Part shown: piece after piece, positions 61,463 through 64,000 of the stretch
Position numbering within the stretch: position 1 is the stretch's first letter
Layout: each line of letters starts with the position of its first letter
From: GAS188 sp963794475
GTDB lineage: Bacteria > Pseudomonadota > Alphaproteobacteria > Rhizobiales > Beijerinckiaceae
Assembly (NCBI GenBank): GCA_963794475.1
Contig: CAWCDW010000002.1
Coordinates: 930,001-994,000, forward strand
Reading direction: 5' to 3'
Length of the DNA stretch: 64,000 nucleotides
Made by a program: the position numbers and the translations under genes
Notes under the pieces: generated by a model
What the model was told of the DNA's origin: nothing
Database searches by the model: none
The model's input: the letters and a program-made list of their open reading frames with translations, nothing else

Positions 61463-61968
61463 AAACGATCAAGCCCGCCGCCGTGCGCCGGAGCCTCGAG
61501 GTGAAGGCGAGCATCGAGCGTGCCTTCGAGGTGTTCACGGCGGGTTTCGGAAGCTGGTGGCCGCATTCGCACACGATCAGCAAGGGCAAGCTGAAGACAG
61601 CCGTGATCGAGCCGCGCGTCGGCGGGCGCTGGTATGGAGAGGACGAGGACGGGACGAAAACCGATTGGGGCCACGTGCTTGCTTTCGAGCGGCCGAGCCG
61701 TCTCGTGCTCGTCTGGCAAATCAACTCGGATTGGCGCTTCGATCCCCAGGTCGCGAGCGAGGTGGAATTGCGCTTCACGGCGCTCGCCGCGAACGTCACC
61801 CGCGTCGAGCTCGAGCATCGCCATCTCGAGCGGCTTGGGCCGAAGTTCGAGGACATGCAGGCGGCCTTCGAATTGTCGAACGGCTGGGGCGCGATCATGG
61901 GCCTCTTCGCTGCGGCGGCGGAAGCCGACGAGGCCGCAAGATCGCCGCGGCGTAATCGCGGCCTGTGA
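61459..61968 (+). CDS. SRPBCC (AHSA1/Bet v1-like) protein
   Basis: A 169-residue START-like protein: RSLEVKASIERAFEVFTAGFGSWWPHSH, AVIEPRVGGRWYGEDEDGT, WGHVLAFERPSRLVLVWQI and a C-terminal helix FELSNGWGAIMGLFAAAAE. Members form a hydrophobic cavity for a ligand. The ArsR-SRPBCC pairing is common in alphaproteobacteria, but the ligand and function are unknown. Confidence 0.9.
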   Translation: MKTIKPAAVRRSLEVKASIERAFEVFTAGFGSWWPHSHTISKGKLKTAVIEPRVGGRWYGEDEDGTKTDWGHVLAFERPSRLVLVWQINSDWRFDPQVASEVELRFTALAANVTRVELEHRHLERLGPKFEDMQAAFELSNGWGAIMGLFAAAAEADEAARSPRRNRGL

Positions 61969-62036
61969 CCCCAATGAGGTGAGTTGCGAGCGCGAGGGCG
62001 AAATCGGGCCCCTCAAAATGGAAGGAGAGAAGCATC

Positions 62037-62678
62037 ATGGCTGAATTCACCGTCTACGGCGTTCCCGGCAGCCCTTATCTTCGCGCAGCCCTTCTGGGCT
62101 TCGAGGAGAAAGAGATCGCTTATCGCCTGGTCCCTATGGGGTTTGGCGAATCCAAGGCGCCCGAGCATCTCGCCCGCCATCCCTTCGGACGCATTCCGGT
62201 CGTGGAGCATGGCGATTTCCGCCTTTACGAAACTCAGGCGATCCTTCGCTATCTCGACGATCTTGACCCGACGCCGCCCTTCCAACCGAGGGGCGCCCGG
62301 GCGAAGGCGCGCATGAACCAGCTCGTCGGCATCACGGATTGGTATTTCTTTCCAAAAGTGACCGCCACGATCAGCTTCCAGCGCTTCGTCGTCCCGATGC
62401 GAGGCGGCACGCCCGATGAGGCGGTGATCGCGGCCGCGAGGCCCGACGCCGTCACCTGCGTGAAAGCGATCGAAGCGCTTATGGGCGATGTCTACCTTAC
62501 GGGCGAGGAGATCTCGGTCGCCGATCTCATGCTCATCCCCCATGCGCATTATTTCGCGCTCGCGCCCGAAGGGAAGGAGATCCTCCGCGACGGCAAGCTT
62601 CAGCGTTGGGTCGAGCGCATGCGGGGGCGCCCAAGCCTCGAGCGCACGGAGCTCGAAAGGCTAAAGGCAGCGGCTTGA
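62037..62678 (+). CDS. Glutathione S-transferase family protein
   Basis: A 213-residue protein. The thioredoxin-like domain begins FTVYGVPGSPYLRAALLGFEEKEI and continues HPFGRIPVVEHGDFRLYETQAILRYLDD, with the conserved cis-Pro and ES/ET glutathione contact. A helical C-terminal domain follows (EEISVADLMLIPHAHYF). AAGGAGAG lies upstream of ATG 62037. It may conjugate or reduce electrophiles; it lies 68 nt after the SRPBCC gene. Confidence 0.92.
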   Translation: MAEFTVYGVPGSPYLRAALLGFEEKEIAYRLVPMGFGESKAPEHLARHPFGRIPVVEHGDFRLYETQAILRYLDDLDPTPPFQPRGARAKARMNQLVGITDWYFFPKVTATISFQRFVVPMRGGTPDEAVIAAARPDAVTCVKAIEALMGDVYLTGEEISVADLMLIPHAHYFALAPEGKEILRDGKLQRWVERMRGRPSLERTELERLKAAA

Positions 62679-62715
62679 TCTGCCGGTCGCGATCGACGTT
62701 TGCGCGTCAATTCAC

Positions 62716-63735
62716 TTAGAGCTCGGAGAACTCGACCTCGATCGCCTCGGACCAGGTGACGCGGCCTTGGAACCACACTTTGATTTCATGAGCCGCGAAG
62801 GCCTCGGCCATCAGCCGATGCGGATTGCCCGAGGCCATCGCAATCGCCTCCTCGAAGCTCGCGAAACCCCAGCTCACGAGGTTACGGACCGCAGCGTCGA
62901 GCGTCAGGGAAGAGCCCGCAAGCAGCGTTTGACCGGGCAGATGCACCTTGCCGTCGGCGTCCAGCTCAACCATGAAACCCGCGAAAGGATGCGAGCCCAC
63001 GGATTCGGCGGCGGCGGCCGAGACGGCGTCGGTGACGAGGATCGAGCGCTCCTTGCCTTTCGCCCGCAGCAGGACTTTCAAGGCTTGCGGGGGAATGTGG
63101 ATGCCGTCGGCGATGAAATCGGCAAAAAGCCGATCCTCGGCGAGCTGGGCGAAGATGGTGTTGTCGAGCTTGTGCACCGATTGCGGCACGCCATTGCCGA
63201 GATGCGTCGAGAGGGAAAGGCCAGCCTTCACCGCCTCAGCAATCACCTCTCCCTTCGCGGCGCTGTGGCCCATCGCAACGACCTTGCCACGCGCCTTTGC
63301 CCAGCGGATGAGCTCGAGCGCGCCTTCGACCTCGGGCGCGAGCGTGATGAGAAGGATCGGCCGCCCGAGCCCCGCTTCCAACCGCTCGACAAGAGCCGGG
63401 TCGGCGGCCGTCATCGCCTGATGCGGGTGACAGCCGCGGTAACCGTCGGCGGGGTTCAGGAACGGCCCTTCGAGATGATACCCCGGGCACATGATGGGGC
63501 CGAGGCGCCCCGTCATGACGGCGCGGTCAAGCGCCTTGAAGCGTCCCTCGAGCGTGTCGGGAAGCGCGGTGATCAAGGTTGGAAGGCAAAGCGCGACGCC
63601 GGTTGAGCGCATACGGTTCAACGCAAAATCCAGCATTTCGGGCGTGATCGCCTCATCGTTGAAGTCGATCCCGGCAAAGCCGTTGACCTGGAGGTCGAAG
63701 AGTCCGGGAGTCACACGGTAAGCGCTCTTCCTCAC
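62716..63735 (-). CDS. nagA: N-acetylglucosamine-6-phosphate deacetylase
   Basis: A 339-residue amidohydrolase. The metal-site and substrate regions are visible: PGLFDLQVNGFAGIDFND, PGYHLEGPFLNP, VAMGHSAAKGE, STHLGNGVPQ, FIADGIHI and VTDAVSA (catalytic Asp). It makes glucosamine-6-phosphate from its N-acetyl form. GTG 63735 overlaps the nagB stop (GTGA). The protein is about 40 residues shorter than E. coli NagA at the N-terminus, as in some rhizobial members. Confidence 0.9.
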   Translation of the reverse strand: MRKSAYRVTPGLFDLQVNGFAGIDFNDEAITPEMLDFALNRMRSTGVALCLPTLITALPDTLEGRFKALDRAVMTGRLGPIMCPGYHLEGPFLNPADGYRGCHPHQAMTAADPALVERLEAGLGRPILLITLAPEVEGALELIRWAKARGKVVAMGHSAAKGEVIAEAVKAGLSLSTHLGNGVPQSVHKLDNTIFAQLAEDRLFADFIADGIHIPPQALKVLLRAKGKERSILVTDAVSAAAAESVGSHPFAGFMVELDADGKVHLPGQTLLAGSSLTLDAAVRNLVSWGFASFEEAIAMASGNPHRLMAEAFAAHEIKVWFQGRVTWSEAIEVEFSEL

Positions 63736-64000
63736 GCGCTTTTACTCGCGGTAAGCAGCGAGGCCGCGGGGGGATCGAGGAAGAGGGTGCAGGAGGCGTG
63801 GCGCTGAAGGATCGAGGCCGGAAATTGCGGCGACACCTCCCCTTCCACCGCCGCCTTCACGGCCTTGGCCTTGCGCAGATCGGGCACGCTGACGATCAGC
63901 GTGCGAGATTTCATCATCTGCCGCACGCTCATCGAGATGGCACGCCGCGGCACATCCGCAAGGCTCGGGAACCATCCCTCGCCAAGCTGCTGGCGCCGGC
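63732..64000 (-). CDS. nagB: Glucosamine-6-phosphate deaminase (partial, C-terminal end)
   Basis: The gene enters from the right edge; about 89 C-terminal residues are visible. RQQLGEGWFPSLADVPRRAISMSVRQMMKS and CTLFLDPPAASLL match the end of NagB-type deaminases, which convert glucosamine-6-phosphate to fructose-6-phosphate and ammonia. It is coupled to nagA by a 4-nt overlap, so the two form an aminosugar-use operon. Confidence 0.88.
   Translation of the reverse strand, partial: RRQQLGEGWFPSLADVPRRAISMSVRQMMKSRTLIVSVPDLRKAKAVKAAVEGEVSPQFPASILQRHASCTLFLDPPAASLLTASKSA

Overview
This window looks like a piece of chromosome from a high-GC alphaproteobacterium of the order Hyphomicrobiales (Rhizobiales). 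The evidence is gene content and order. There is a cycHJKL cytochrome c maturation operon followed by degP, a response regulator/sensor kinase pair and glnE. There is also a feuN-feuP-feuQ-like regulatory operon near an ndvA/chvA-type beta-glucan exporter. I cannot fix the genus. There are no rRNA or tRNA genes, insertion sequences, prophage or CRISPR arrays that I can see.

Layout. 1-2737: partial UDP-sugar dehydrogenase and the lipid II flippase gene murJ, divergent. 2882-7192: hexuronate catabolism (uxaC, an orphan solute-binding protein, a fructuronate reductase/mannitol dehydrogenase). 7423-12147: a branched-chain amino acid/amide type ABC uptake operon (livK-G-F-H-M). 12188-21987: a ten-gene operon of unknown product. 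It encodes an MtnX-like HAD phosphatase, a class III aminotransferase, an arginase-fold protein, two four-helix EamA half-transporters, an alpha/beta hydrolase, a FemAB/CelD-like acyltransferase, a sensor kinase, an NtrC-family activator and a GNAT acetyltransferase. Most junctions overlap by 4 nt. The operon is preceded by a near-consensus sigma-54 promoter with an upstream dyad and an IHF-like site, and closed by an intrinsic terminator. I consider it the most interesting element here.

22374-32050: envelope and housekeeping genes (L,D-transpeptidase, MipA-like protein, agmatinase, DUF4337 protein, DMT permease, glyoxalase I, a CDF transporter with an unusually long C-terminus, aminopeptidase N). 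32359-45470: a sensor kinase with a degenerate ATP site, glnE (split by a 1-nt frameshift), a two-component system, degP and cycLKJH. 45582-51784: feuQ-feuP-feuN, two tandem trypsin-like proteases and the NdvA-like exporter; in Sinorhizobium FeuPQ controls ndvA. 51931-56033: a cell-wall cluster (second L,D-transpeptidase, amidase, lytic transglycosylase, lipoprotein), an HDAC-like deacetylase and a cold-shock gene. 56375-63735: DMT permease, a frameshifted acyl-CoA ligase, glyoxalase II, a DUF985 cupin, a decayed Phd/PemK toxin-antitoxin module, an ArsR-SRPBCC pair with twin operators, a GST, nagA and the end of nagB.

Four loci (glnE, the csp gene, the acyl-CoA ligase and the PemK relic) each carry what looks like one extra nucleotide. 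Because all four are insertions, sequencing or assembly error must be weighed against real gene decay.
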